A DNA stretch of 64,000 nucleotides, taken from NCBI GenBank assembly GCA_040217575.1, contig JAVJPW010000005.1, positions 372,001-436,000 on the forward strand, in the 5' to 3' direction. Under the pieces are notes generated by a model. That model was not told the origin of the DNA and made no database searches. It saw nothing but the letters and a program-made list of their open reading frames with translations. Origin of the DNA: Pacificispira sp040217575. Lineage in GTDB: Bacteria; Pseudomonadota; Alphaproteobacteria; UBA8366; Aestuariispiraceae. This document shows positions 43,417-51,633 of this stretch, piece by piece (position 1 is the first letter of the stretch; the number at the start of each line of letters is the position of its first letter). Position numbers and translations under genes: made by a program.

Positions 43417-43572
43417 TTTCGAACACTCCTGTCGTCATCTCAAAGGCAACATAAGTGTTTCTGTGCATGTGATAATTGGATAAATTTTATAAACTCTGTT
43501 TCCGAAAATGCCTCTATCGATGTTTTTTTGTATCGTGAAGCACCGTCAACGCTCCACACCAAGCCGCGGAAG
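43417..43572. other. A/T-rich gap upstream of the DODA-type gene
   Basis: A 156-base gap whose middle (about 43440-43530) is markedly richer in A/T than the genes around it, with a seven-T run near 43523. It should hold the DODA-type promoter. No gene or clear operator seen. Confidence 0.4.
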
Positions 43573-44208
43573 TTAGCTGATTGCATCCCGAAAGGCGCCA
43601 ACGCCCCCCTGCCCCAAGGCGGGGATCAGCCGGGTGATCCTTTTGACATCCCAATCCCACCAGCGCACATCCAACAGGAACCGAATGTCGTCATCGGCGA
43701 AGCGTTTGCGGATGGGGCGCGCGGGATTACCGCCTACAATTGTATAGGGCGGGACATCTTCGGTTACCACGCTGCGCGCGGCAATGATCGCGCCGTCGCC
43801 GACATGCACGCCCGGCATGAAAAGCACGTCATAGCCGATCCAGACATCGTTTCCGATGATCGTATCGCCCTTGTTTTCCCCCGACAGTTCCCCGTCGAAA
43901 CGTCCCGCCCAATCACCACCGAACGCCGCGAACGGATAAGTCGATGCACCGCCCATTCCATGATTGGCGCCGTTCATGACAAAGGTGGCCTTTGCCGCGA
44001 TCTGACAGAATTTGCCGATCACCAGCCGGTCGCCGACAAAATCGAAATGGTAAAGGACGTTGTCTTCAAACCGTTCCGGTCCGGCCGGGTCGTCATAATA
44101 GGTGTAGTCCCCCACCGTAATCATCGGGTTGGTTATGACATTTTTCAGAAATACCAATCGATCGATATCGCGGATGGGAAACCGCGTTGCGGGGTCGGGT
44201 ATCGCCAT
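43573..44208 (-). CDS. CatB/Vat-type xenobiotic O-acetyltransferase
   Basis: A 211-residue left-handed beta-helix acetyltransferase. The hexapeptide region includes GDRLVIGKFCQIAAKATFVM and IIGNDVWIGYDVLFMPGVHV. The loop MNGANHGMGGASTYPF contains the catalytic His (NHGM) typical of chloramphenicol and streptogramin acetyltransferases. VVTEDVPPYTIVGGNPARPI is the end of the coil. Chromosomal homologues often have unknown small-molecule acceptors, so resistance is possible but not shown. It lies downstream of katG, past a terminator. Confidence 0.88.
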   Translation of the reverse strand: MAIPDPATRFPIRDIDRLVFLKNVITNPMITVGDYTYYDDPAGPERFEDNVLYHFDFVGDRLVIGKFCQIAAKATFVMNGANHGMGGASTYPFAAFGGDWAGRFDGELSGENKGDTIIGNDVWIGYDVLFMPGVHVGDGAIIAARSVVTEDVPPYTIVGGNPARPIRKRFADDDIRFLLDVRWWDWDVKRITRLIPALGQGGVGAFRDAIS

Positions 44209-44234
44209 TTCGCTAGCTTCCCTGGATGGCCAAT

Positions 44235-44266
44235 GAAAACGGCCCCCCAGAAATCCAGGGGGCCGT
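44235..44266 (-). terminator. Rho-independent terminator after katG
   Basis: On the minus strand a GC-rich stem (ACGGCCCCC with GGGGGCCGT) runs into TTTTC. It lies 24 bases past the katG stop and isolates katG from the acetyltransferase gene. Confidence 0.8.
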
Positions 44267-44289
44267 CAGTCTTACGCTTTAGGATCGGA

Positions 44290-46446
44290 TCACATCAAGT
44301 CAAAGCGATCCGCATTCATGACCTTGGTCCAGGCCGCGACGAAATCTTTGACGAATTTATCGCCATTGTCGTCCTGCGCATAGACTTCGGCATAGGCCCG
44401 AAGGATGGAGTTGGACCCGAAAACCAGATCCGCGCTGGTGGCCGTCCACTTGACGGCGCCCGACTTCCGGTCGCGAACCTCATAGGTGTCACCGGCGACG
44501 GGGTGCCAGCTGTTCGCCATGTCGGTCAGGTTGACGAAAAAATCATTCGTCAGTTGTCCGACACGATCCGTGAAGACACCATGTTTCGTGCCGCCGTGGT
44601 TCGTCCCCAGGACACGCATGCCGCCGACCAGAACGGTCATCTCCGCGGCGGTCAGGCCCAGCAGTTGCGCGCGGTCCAGCATCAGTTCTTCCGGTTTGAC
44701 GGCATATTTTTCTTTCTGCCAGTTCCGGAACCCGTCTGCGAGCGGCTCCAGCACGTCGAAAGAGTCCGCGTCGGTGTCCGCGTCCGTCGCGTCGCCACGA
44801 CCCGGCGCAAACGGTACCTCGACACTGCTACCGGCAGCCTTGATCGCCTGCTCAAGTCCGACATTGCCGCCCAGGACGATGACGTCGGCAATCGACGCAC
44901 CGGATTCCTTGGCAATCGGCTCAAGCACGCCCAGCACTTTCGCCAGCCGGGGCGGTTCGTTGCCTTCCCAATCCTTCTGCGGGGCAAGACGGATTCGTGC
45001 ACCATTGGCGCCGCCCCGCTTGTCGGACCCACGGAAGGTCCGCGCGCTGTCCCAGGCGGTGGTAATCAGTTCCGCCGCTGACAGGCCGCTGTTGACGATT
45101 TTTGCCTTTACCGCGGCCACATCATAGTCGGTGTTGCCCGCCGGGATGGGGTCCTGCCAGATCAGATCTTCCGCCGGCACGTCCGGGCCAAGGTAGTTTA
45201 CCTTGGGGCCCATGTCGCGGTGGGTCAGCTTAAACCAGGCCCGTGCAAAAGTGTCGGCGAAATAGTCGGGGTCAGCCATGAATTTGCGGCAGATCTTGTT
45301 GTAGATCGGGTCGACCTTCATGGACATGTCCGCGTCGGTCATCATCGGCATGCGCCGCACCGACGGATCGGTGGGATCGACCGGCATTTTGTCTTCCGGC
45401 ATGTCGACCGGCTTCCACTGGTTTGCACCGGCGGGCGACTTGGTCAGTTCCCATTCGTAATTGAACAGATAGTCGAAATAACCCATGTCCCACTGCGTCG
45501 GGTTCTGGGTCCACGCGCCTTCGATACCGGAGGTGTGGGCGTTGGTCGCCTTGCCATCCAGCGCATCATTCATCCAACCAAAACCCTGATTTTCGATACC
45601 CGCGCCTTCCGGTTCCGGACCGACATTGGCGCCCGCGGCGGTACCATGTGCCTTGCCAACGGTATGACCGCCGCATGTCAGGGCCGCCGTTTCTTCGTCG
45701 TCCATCGCCATGCGGGCGAAGGTCTCACGAACCAGCTGGCCGGTCTTCGCGGGATCGGGCTTTCCATCCAGACCTTCGGGGTTGACGTAGATCAGGCCCA
45801 TATGGACGGCCGCCAGCGGATTGTAGAGCGACTTTGCATCGTCATTGTCACCGAAGCGGTTCTTACTATCGGCCAGCCATTCGTCTTCGGCGCCCCAATT
45901 TACATCCTGCTCCGGCGCCCAGATATCCTCACGACCGAAACCGAAGCCGAACATCTTCAGACCCATCGATTCATAGGCCATGTTGCCCGCCAGAATAATC
46001 AGGTCGGCCCAGGAAAGCGCGTTGCCGTATTTCTTTTTCACGGGCCACAGCAGACGCCGCGCCTTGTCCAGGTTGCCGTTGTCAGGCCAGCTGTTGAGCG
46101 GTGCGAAGCGAATGTTGCCGGACCCGGCACCCCCGCGACCGTCACCCATGCGATAGGAACCGGCGGAATGCCATGCCAGCCGGATCATCAGTCCACCGTA
46201 ATGACCCCAGTCGGCCGGCCACCATTCCTGACTTTCCGTCATCAGCGCCTTCACGTCCGCCTTAACGGCTTCGAAGTCCAGCCCCTTGACCGCCTCACGG
46301 TGGTTATAGTCCGGGTCCATCGGGTTGGTCCGTGCACCGTGCTGATGCAGGATGTCCAGGTTCAGCGCGCGGGGCCACCATTTGGTGACGGGCGCATCCG
46401 CCGACGTGTTACCGCCGTGCATGACGGGGCATTTGATCTCATTCAT
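44290..46446 (-). CDS. katG: Catalase-peroxidase
   Basis: A 718-residue haem enzyme that removes hydrogen peroxide. The distal pocket RLAWHSAGSYRMGDGRGG holds the catalytic Arg, Trp and His; the proximal His is in LTCGGHTVGKAHG. Both the active N-terminal and the haem-less C-terminal halves are full length. ATG at 46446 follows CAAGGAGGAATGCC; a frame extended to 46500 runs into the operator region. Two Fur-superfamily-type boxes lie just upstream, so control by iron or peroxide is likely. Confidence 0.97.
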   Translation of the reverse strand: MNEIKCPVMHGGNTSADAPVTKWWPRALNLDILHQHGARTNPMDPDYNHREAVKGLDFEAVKADVKALMTESQEWWPADWGHYGGLMIRLAWHSAGSYRMGDGRGGAGSGNIRFAPLNSWPDNGNLDKARRLLWPVKKKYGNALSWADLIILAGNMAYESMGLKMFGFGFGREDIWAPEQDVNWGAEDEWLADSKNRFGDNDDAKSLYNPLAAVHMGLIYVNPEGLDGKPDPAKTGQLVRETFARMAMDDEETAALTCGGHTVGKAHGTAAGANVGPEPEGAGIENQGFGWMNDALDGKATNAHTSGIEGAWTQNPTQWDMGYFDYLFNYEWELTKSPAGANQWKPVDMPEDKMPVDPTDPSVRRMPMMTDADMSMKVDPIYNKICRKFMADPDYFADTFARAWFKLTHRDMGPKVNYLGPDVPAEDLIWQDPIPAGNTDYDVAAVKAKIVNSGLSAAELITTAWDSARTFRGSDKRGGANGARIRLAPQKDWEGNEPPRLAKVLGVLEPIAKESGASIADVIVLGGNVGLEQAIKAAGSSVEVPFAPGRGDATDADTDADSFDVLEPLADGFRNWQKEKYAVKPEELMLDRAQLLGLTAAEMTVLVGGMRVLGTNHGGTKHGVFTDRVGQLTNDFFVNLTDMANSWHPVAGDTYEVRDRKSGAVKWTATSADLVFGSNSILRAYAEVYAQDDNGDKFVKDFVAAWTKVMNADRFDLM

Positions 46447-46491
46447 GGCATTCCTCCTTGTTCTGCGGGCCGCACAGTGCCACTGCTTAGT

Positions 46492-46535
46492 TAAGAACAA
46501 TTCTAAACTATTTTCCTAATTTAGAACAATTCTAA
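46492..46535. promoter_or_regulatory. Tandem Fur-superfamily (Irr ICE/PerR-like) boxes at katG
   Basis: Two near-identical palindromes, TAAGAACAATTCTAA (46492-46506) and TTAGAACAATTCTAA (46521-46535), share an identical 11-base core AGAACAATTCT. Their cores are 29 bases apart, about three helical turns. The TTTAGAA-N3-TTCTAAA pattern is close to the iron control element bound by Irr; PerR boxes are also similar. They lie 46-89 bases upstream of the katG start. Confidence 0.75.
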
Positions 46536-46615
46536 TAACAGTCAACATGGGGATTGAAATTTTGTGTGCGGTCTGGCCTTCCCGCCCCTCGACGGCCTGC
46601 GATTCACACGGTGGA

Positions 46616-47050
46616 TCAGGTGCCCGGCGTGCGAATTTCGGGCACCCCGTACATCGCAAGTTTCAGGCTTTCGGCGATACGCTCAGCGCGTTCGACGAAC
46701 AGGGGCGCCACCTCCGCCGGGCAGATTTCTTGCGTACTTTCGCGGAACAGGTGCAACCAGATTTCAAAATGTTCCGGCCGCACTGTCTTTAGGGCCAGGT
46801 GTTTCGGGACCGGCTGTCCCTTATAGCGCCCGCTCATCATCATTACGGACGACCAAAAAGACATCATCGTCTGCAGGTGCGGTTCCCAGTCCGCAGGTAT
46901 CGCCGCCGCGAATATCGGACCCAGGGTTCGGTCCTCACGGATCCGCAAATAGAAATGTCGAACCAACCTTTCGATCATCTGGTCGTTGATATCCGGATGC
47001 AAAGGGGCGCGATTCGGATGCGGCGCGGGAGAAGCATGGATTTCCGTCAT
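46616..47050 (-). CDS. Group III truncated haemoglobin
   Basis: A 144-residue globin. The group III pattern shows in HFYLRIREDRTLGPIFAAAI and SFWSSVMMMSGRYKGQPVPK, with HLALKTVRPEHFEIWLHLF carrying the proximal-side His and Trp. Group III globins are linked to nitric oxide and nitrosative stress in other bacteria. The start lies 11 bases after the alternative oxidase stop, so the two form an operon. Control by the divergent NsrR-type regulator is likely. Confidence 0.9.
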   Translation of the reverse strand: MTEIHASPAPHPNRAPLHPDINDQMIERLVRHFYLRIREDRTLGPIFAAAIPADWEPHLQTMMSFWSSVMMMSGRYKGQPVPKHLALKTVRPEHFEIWLHLFRESTQEICPAEVAPLFVERAERIAESLKLAMYGVPEIRTPGT

Positions 47051-47061
47051 GGACCCCGCCC

Positions 47062-47730
47062 CTATGCCCGTTCGTCCGCAATTTCCGCGTGATCGACCCC
47101 GACCGGCGTTTCCCCACGCCGCAAAGCATCGGCAAAGCCGTGATTGCGGTCCCGGTGCCCGGCTTCGTCCGCGCGCACCGCCAACACGACATCACGTAGC
47201 GTCGCATCGGGGGGCAGATTCCAATAGTCGATTGCGATCTTTGGCGCCGGGACATTGGAATGGTGCCCCCGGTCGATCTGGGTCAGATACTGCGTATAGC
47301 TGGCCACCGCCTCCTCTTCGAAATATCCGACGACCCGATGGGCGGTCTTGGGTGTGAAGAGATAGAGCCAGAAATAGAAATTATAGAACACGGCCTGCGT
47401 CACCATGATGACCACCCGTTCCGCCAATGTCGGCTTTGCGATATGGACGAAAGTCATCAGATGCATGCGCTCATTCTCCGCCTCGTCCAGAAGTTCGCGC
47501 ACGAACCCCCTGTCGTCGCGAATATGGCGCAGAACCTTCAGATGCTGTAGCAGCCCGCCCACCATACCGGGGACAGCCGCCACCGTTTCAAGTACGACCG
47601 CGCGGTGACCGTAGCGACCGGCAAAAAACCGGTCGGCCACAAAACGAAGCGCCTTTACGAACCCGAAGGCAACACGGTCGCCCAAGTCTGCCGGCACATG
47701 GTGCCGGGCAGCATCCATCGGTTTTGTCAT
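47062..47730 (-). CDS. aox: Alternative ubiquinol oxidase (AOX)
   Basis: A 222-residue di-iron membrane oxidase that takes electrons from ubiquinol to oxygen without pumping protons. The four helix motifs are present: VVLETVAAVPGMVGG (Glu48), DEAENERMHLMTF (Glu87, His90), GYFEEEAVASYT and VRADEAGHRDRNH. AOX is insensitive to cyanide and nitric oxide. Bacterial copies are uncommon. It is the first gene of an operon with a truncated haemoglobin and divergent from an NsrR-type gene; Vibrio fischeri aox is a known precedent for NsrR control. Confidence 0.93.
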   Translation of the reverse strand: MTKPMDAARHHVPADLGDRVAFGFVKALRFVADRFFAGRYGHRAVVLETVAAVPGMVGGLLQHLKVLRHIRDDRGFVRELLDEAENERMHLMTFVHIAKPTLAERVVIMVTQAVFYNFYFWLYLFTPKTAHRVVGYFEEEAVASYTQYLTQIDRGHHSNVPAPKIAIDYWNLPPDATLRDVVLAVRADEAGHRDRNHGFADALRRGETPVGVDHAEIADERA

Positions 47731-47746
47731 TTCGACACCTCCATTA

Positions 47747-47769
47747 AAGATGCATTTTCAATACACCAT
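47747..47769. promoter_or_regulatory. NsrR-like box proximal to aox
   Basis: The first half AAGATGCATTT matches the NsrR half-site perfectly (11 of 11). After one spacer base, CAATACACCAT matches the second half at 7 of 11 positions. It lies 16 bases upstream of the aox start, where a repressor would block transcription. Confidence 0.65.
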
Positions 47770-47789
47770 ATATGCGCGCACTTGATTAA

Positions 47790-47812
47790 AAGCAATAATT
47801 AAAATACATCTT
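47790..47812. promoter_or_regulatory. NsrR-like box proximal to nsrR
   Basis: The second half AAATACATCTT matches the NsrR half-site at 10 of 11 positions; the first half AAGCAATAATT matches at 6 of 11. It lies 26 bases before the nsrR-type start and mirrors the aox-side box, suggesting autoregulation. Confidence 0.55.
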
Positions 47813-47838
47813 ATTCCGACAATTATGGAAAACATACG

Positions 47839-48309
47839 ATGCGCTTCACCCGCCATACCGACTATGCCTTGAGGGTTCTGATGTTCCTTGCCCTGAAACC
47901 TGGGAAGGAACTATCGACAATCAAGGAAATCGCCGACCGCTACGGAATTTCGGAAAACCACCTGATGAAGGTCGTCCATAGGCTGGGTCTGCACGGCTAT
48001 GTCGAAACGGTAAGGGGCAGAAATGGCGGACTGAAACTCGCCCGTGCGCCGGAAGACATCAACCTGGGCGCGGTCGTTCGAAGCTGTGAGGATGACATGC
48101 GGCTGGTCGAGTGTTTCGACCCGGACACCAATACCTGTCCCATTGCACCAGCCTGCATGTTACCCGGAATTCTGGACGAAGCGCTGGCCGCATTCATGGC
48201 GGTCCTGGATCAGCACACACTGGATGAGCTGATGGCGCCGCGAAGAAGATTGTGCGACATACTTTTGCCGTTGCCGGAAGCCGCGGCGACGGGTGACCAA
48301 TCCCATTGA
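47839..48309 (+). CDS. nsrR: NsrR-type Rrf2-family transcriptional regulator
   Basis: A 156-residue regulator. The winged helix begins MRFTRHTDYALRVLMFLALK, and ADRYGISENHLMKVVHRL is the recognition region. Three cysteines in VECFDPDTNTCPIAPACML (Cys92, Cys100, Cys106) are placed as the iron-sulphur ligands of NsrR; Cys83 and one near the C-terminus are extra. NsrR loses repression when nitric oxide attacks its cluster. Its divergent location and flanking NsrR-like boxes support control of the aox-haemoglobin operon and itself. Confidence 0.88.
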   Translation: MRFTRHTDYALRVLMFLALKPGKELSTIKEIADRYGISENHLMKVVHRLGLHGYVETVRGRNGGLKLARAPEDINLGAVVRSCEDDMRLVECFDPDTNTCPIAPACMLPGILDEALAAFMAVLDQHTLDELMAPRRRLCDILLPLPEAAATGDQSH

Positions 48310-48409
48310 GACATTAACCTAAAGACTTCATCTTGCAGGCTTATGGAGTGCCCTTGGGAATCATTTCCAGATTACCAAAATGAAAGTCAGGATCATTAAC
48401 CCTTAACGG

Positions 48410-49591
48410 TCAAACCGCCTCGCCACACGCATGGCCGGATGCCCATGCCCACTGGAAATTGAAGCCGCCCAGATGACCGGTTACATCGACAGATTCGCCA
48501 ATAAAATAAAGGCCCGGCACCGCATTTGCCTCCATCGTCTTTGATGACAGCTCGCGGGTATCGACGCCGCCCAGCGTCACTTCCGCCTTGCGCAGCCCCT
48601 GCGAGCCGCTGGGGGTAACACGCCAGTTGTTGATTTGCGCGGCGACGCGCGCCAGCGCCTTGTCGGAGATTTCCGCCATGCGACCATTGCAGCCCGTCAT
48701 TTCTGCCAGCCGAAGGGCCAGGCTTCGGGGCAGGAAAGACGACAGGACCGTTTGTACCTCCTTGCGGGGTTGATCGCGTTTCGCGGCCTTCAGGGTGTCC
48801 AGCGCATCCACGCCCGGCAACAGGTCGATCGACAGCGTGTCCCCGTCCCGCCAGTAGGAAGATATCTGCAGGATTACCGGCCCGCTGAAACCCTGATGGG
48901 TGAACAAAAGCGCCTCGTCAAAACGTGCCTTCCCCAATTCCGCGCGCGCATCCAGCGAAACCCCGGACAGCCCCTGCAACTGCCCCATGGTCACGTCGTC
49001 AAAGGTCAGTGGCACCAGTCCTGCGCGCGGTTCAATGACATTCAACCCGAACTGCCGGGCGATGTCATAGGCAAAACCACTTGCCCCCATCTGCGGGATC
49101 GCCGGGCCGCCGGTCGCGACCACGACCGCATCCGCGCCATAGTTGCCGCGGTCCGTCGCAACGCGGAACCTAGGTCCATCCCCTTCCGTACGCTCTACCG
49201 ATTGAACATTGGTGGATGTCTGAACGGTCGCATCCCGCGCTTCGTCCAACAGCATGGCGACGATATCGCGGGCGGACGTGTCACAGAACAGCTGGCCGTG
49301 ATCGCGTTCGTGATAGGCAATCCCGTACCGTTCCACCAGATCGATGAAGTCGTATTGCGTGTACCGCTTCAGCGCGGAAATGCAAAAATGCGGATTGTCG
49401 GACAAAAAATTGGCAGGGCTTAGATGGCGGTTGGTGAAATTGCACCGCCCACCGCCGGAAATCAGGATCTTTTCCCCAGGCTTCCTGGCGTGGTCCAGGA
49501 CGATGACCCGCCGCCCGCGCCGGGCCGCACGGGCCGCGCACATCAGCCCCGCCGCGCCGGCACCCAGAATGATCACGTCAAAGTTCTGCAT
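48410..49591 (-). CDS. HI0933/YhiN-family flavoprotein
   Basis: A 393-residue FAD-dependent oxidoreductase. The dinucleotide motif is VIILGAGAAGLMCAARAARR. The characteristic ISGGGRCNFTNRHL follows near residue 45, and VATGGPAIPQMGASG mid-protein. The C-terminus has GLYFIGESVDVTGHLGGFNF. Family members include BaiN-type reductases, but most have no known substrate. ORF length is normal and no operon partner is obvious. Confidence 0.9.
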   Translation of the reverse strand: MQNFDVIILGAGAAGLMCAARAARRGRRVIVLDHARKPGEKILISGGGRCNFTNRHLSPANFLSDNPHFCISALKRYTQYDFIDLVERYGIAYHERDHGQLFCDTSARDIVAMLLDEARDATVQTSTNVQSVERTEGDGPRFRVATDRGNYGADAVVVATGGPAIPQMGASGFAYDIARQFGLNVIEPRAGLVPLTFDDVTMGQLQGLSGVSLDARAELGKARFDEALLFTHQGFSGPVILQISSYWRDGDTLSIDLLPGVDALDTLKAAKRDQPRKEVQTVLSSFLPRSLALRLAEMTGCNGRMAEISDKALARVAAQINNWRVTPSGSQGLRKAEVTLGGVDTRELSSKTMEANAVPGLYFIGESVDVTGHLGGFNFQWAWASGHACGEAV

Positions 49592-49648
49592 GAAAGATGT
49601 TCGGCGCCAGCGGGAATCAGCAAATTGTGGTGCATACGAACGTGAGGT

Positions 49649-50002
49649 CTACCAATAGATCAGCAGAATTACAGCCCCGTTCTCACTTCCGGCCTCGTGC
49701 ATATACCCTGGCGCCCGTATCGCATAATCACCGACGCCGTAGGTTCGGTCCTGATCATAGAAACTGCCTTCCAGAACAAACAGCTCCTCGGTCTCCTCAT
49801 GGGCATGCATTTCTGAAAAGCTGCCGGGTTCGGCCTTCATGAGCAGGGTCCGCCGGCTGCCGGATTCGAACAGCGGCTTCATAAGAAACCCGGGCACCCC
49901 GCTTTCTTGCCAGTCACAGCCCGCGCTTGAGGCATAGAGTGTTTCCGCCACCGGCATCGAAAGCGATTCGGTGGAACTTTTGTCATGAAAGGGATCGGTC
50001 AT
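49649..50002 (-). CDS. Cupin-domain protein (ChrR-like)
   Basis: A 117-residue single cupin. The first motif lies in SFSEMHAHEETEELFVLEGS, with His and Glu ligands, and the second in YGVGDYAIRAPGYMHEAGSE, with one His. The order resembles the C-terminal cupin of ChrR anti-sigma factors, but the zinc-binding N-terminal domain is missing. It may bind a small ligand or act as a simple dioxygenase-like protein. ATG at 50002 has GGGAGG 7 bases upstream; the frame extends to 50023. Confidence 0.8.
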   Translation of the reverse strand: MTDPFHDKSSTESLSMPVAETLYASSAGCDWQESGVPGFLMKPLFESGSRRTLLMKAEPGSFSEMHAHEETEELFVLEGSFYDQDRTYGVGDYAIRAPGYMHEAGSENGAVILLIYW

Positions 50003-50211
50003 GAAGCAGCCTCCCGGAAGCATTCAACCGGCAAAAATGATTGCCAGCCTATCAGGCATCCAATGGTGCGCCAATCATGCGTGAACCGGTTTCCGGGCAA
50101 GGTGACGGCCTTTGGAACGATCTGGGCCAGCCAAGCAGCCGCTGCGCGTCGAAAGCAATCGGCGAGCGCGATGAGAGAATGTTTTTCGGTGAGGATACGG
50201 ATGCGCCAGGA
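50003..50211. other. Gap between cupin and YchJ genes
   Basis: About 209 bases. Short plus-strand frames here overlap each other and lack good starts or homology, so I call no gene. It must hold the cupin promoter. Confidence 0.4.
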
Positions 50212-50583
50212 CTAGTCGACGTCACCGTCAACATAGACCCAGCCCTGCCCTTCCCGCCGGAAACGGCTGGTTTCCGACAGGCGGCCTTTCCTGTTTCCCG
50301 TCCGCCAGTTGGCGGTGAACCGGACGATTGCAGTGTCTGGACCCGTCATCTCGTGCCGGTCGATCTTTAGGCCCGTCCACACCTGGTCCGCATCCAGGTC
50401 GAGGGTCGGAGGCCGGGTTTCAACGGCCCAGCTTTTCATCAGATAGGGAACGTTTCCCCGACTGAACGCGCAATAGCGCGACCGCATAAGCTCTTCGGCA
50501 TTCCTTGCCGGTGACCCGGAATGAAGCCGCCCGCAACATCCGATATAGCTTTCACCGCTTCCGCAGTCGCAGGGTTCGAACAA
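50212..50583 (-). CDS. YchJ/UPF0225-family SEC-C motif protein
   Basis: A 123-residue protein. The N-terminal SEC-C zinc motif is EPCDCGSGESYIGCCGRLHS. A cone-shaped NTF2-like domain follows (AEELMRSRYCAFSRGNVPYL) and ends RFRREGQGWVYVDGD. Function is unknown; SEC-C motifs bind zinc. TTG at 50583 is chosen because AGGAGG lies exactly 6 bases upstream and the family begins here. The nearby ATG is out of frame and the longer frame to 50667 is unlike the family. Confidence 0.85.
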   Translation of the reverse strand: MFEPCDCGSGESYIGCCGRLHSGSPARNAEELMRSRYCAFSRGNVPYLMKSWAVETRPPTLDLDADQVWTGLKIDRHEMTGPDTAIVRFTANWRTGNRKGRLSETSRFRREGQGWVYVDGDVD

Positions 50584-50764
50584 CCATTTCCTCCTACAAC
50601 AGCGATGATCCACCCGGACATACAATGGTTCCCTACTCGCCGGAACACCGAACATTTCCAGTATCACGCGACCGGAGTAATGATAATCCGGATCAATGGA
50701 TTCCTATTTAGGCAAATACTTGTAATTTATAAAGATACATCGATCATTATTGGATTTCCAATAA
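50584..50764. other. A/T-rich gap between YchJ and tautomerase genes
   Basis: A 181-base gap, strongly A/T-rich from about 50690 to 50765, with no supportable gene. It includes the promoter side of the YchJ gene. Confidence 0.35.
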
Positions 50765-50968
50765 TCACTGACTTCGGATCTTTTTGTAATCATCCGTCAA
50801 CATTCCGCTATAGCCCCAGTTTTCGTCCGCAATTTCGTCAATGACGATATGGATCGTGTCGGCTTTCTTTCCCATTCTCTCAACAAGGCTATTGGTGATA
50901 TCTTCGACCAGCCCTTTCTTCTGATCGCGTGTGGCCCCCTGCAGAATCTTTACGTTCACATACGGCAT
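50765..50968 (-). CDS. 4-oxalocrotonate tautomerase-family protein
   Basis: A 67-residue protein, the standard size of the short tautomerases. After removal of Met the catalytic Pro1 is exposed (PYVNVKILQGATRDQKKGLV). Later DTIHIVIDEIADENWGYSG carries the usual beta strand and Trp. The biological substrate is unknown; many genomic copies are orphan enzymes. AAAGG lies about 9 bases before the ATG. Confidence 0.9.
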   Translation of the reverse strand: MPYVNVKILQGATRDQKKGLVEDITNSLVERMGKKADTIHIVIDEIADENWGYSGMLTDDYKKIRSQ

Positions 50969-51066
50969 CGGAATACCTTTTCCTAGTTGGTTTCAGGGTT
51001 CCTCAATCACTCGAATTCGAATTGGGTAAACCACTTCGTTTTCGGTGGGCGACCTTCAGAAGAGGC

Positions 51067-51102
51067 ATAAAAACAAAGGGCTGCATCTCTGCAACCCTTC
51101 GT
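51067..51102 (-). terminator. Rho-independent terminator of the rplM-rpsI operon
   Basis: Read on the minus strand, GAAGGGTTGCA pairs with TGCAGCCCTT (one G-U) around a short loop and is followed by TTTGTTTTTAT. It lies 29 bases after the rpsI stop. Confidence 0.8.
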
Positions 51103-51130
51103 TTCCATCACTACTGATGTAGCCTGGCGA

Positions 51131-51631
51131 TTAACGCTTCGAGAACTGGAAGCTGCGGCGGGCCTTGGCGCGGCCGTATTTCTTACGTTCGACCTTACGA
51201 TCGTCGCGGGTCAGGAACCCGGCCGACTTCAGCGCCGGGCGCAGCGTCGGTTCGAAATTGACCAGCGCGCGGGAAATCCCGTGACGCAGGGCGCCGGCCT
51301 GACCGGAAAGTCCCCCGCCCTTGACCGTGCAGCTTACATCGAACTGGTCGACGCGGTCGGTCTGTTCGAACGGCTGGTTCAGGATCATGCGCAGAACCGG
51401 GCGGCCGAAATAAACATCCAGCTCCTTACCGTTGACGGTGACCTTGCCGGAACCCGGCTTGATCCAGACGCGTGCAACGGCGTTCTTGCGGCGACCGGTC
51501 GCATAGGCACGGCCATATTCGTCTTTCTGAGGTTCGGCGGGCGAAACAGCCTCGGCGACCACAGCGGCGGCAGCTTCCGCACCAGTGACGGCGCTCAGCT
51601 GTTCGGAAAGGGATTGTTGCTCGTCAGCCAT
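51131..51631 (-). CDS. rpsI: Ribosomal protein S9
   Basis: A 166-residue small-subunit protein. The conserved part starts at AYATGRRKNAVARVWIKPGS and ends KYGRAKARRSFQFSKR, whose basic C-terminal tail reaches the P-site tRNA. An N-terminal extension of about 36 Ala/Glu-rich residues is present, common in alphaproteobacteria. It lies 2 bases after rplM and shares its promoter. Confidence 0.98.
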   Translation of the reverse strand: MADEQQSLSEQLSAVTGAEAAAAVVAEAVSPAEPQKDEYGRAYATGRRKNAVARVWIKPGSGKVTVNGKELDVYFGRPVLRMILNQPFEQTDRVDQFDVSCTVKGGGLSGQAGALRHGISRALVNFEPTLRPALKSAGFLTRDDRKVERKKYGRAKARRSFQFSKR

Positions 51632-51633
51632 GA

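Noticed and set aside
43573..44208. Dedicated antibiotic-resistance gene on a mobile element
   Set aside because: The acetyltransferase has no flanking mobility genes or repeats; chromosomal members often have other substrates.
42967..45081. Long plus-strand open frame of 704 codons
   Set aside because: It lies antisense to the DODA-type, acetyltransferase and katG genes and crosses two intergenic regions; no domain is recognisable. High GC content makes such shadows common here.
49985..50370. Short overlapping plus-strand frames between cupin and YchJ genes
   Set aside because: No good start signal, overlap with real genes and no recognisable sequence.
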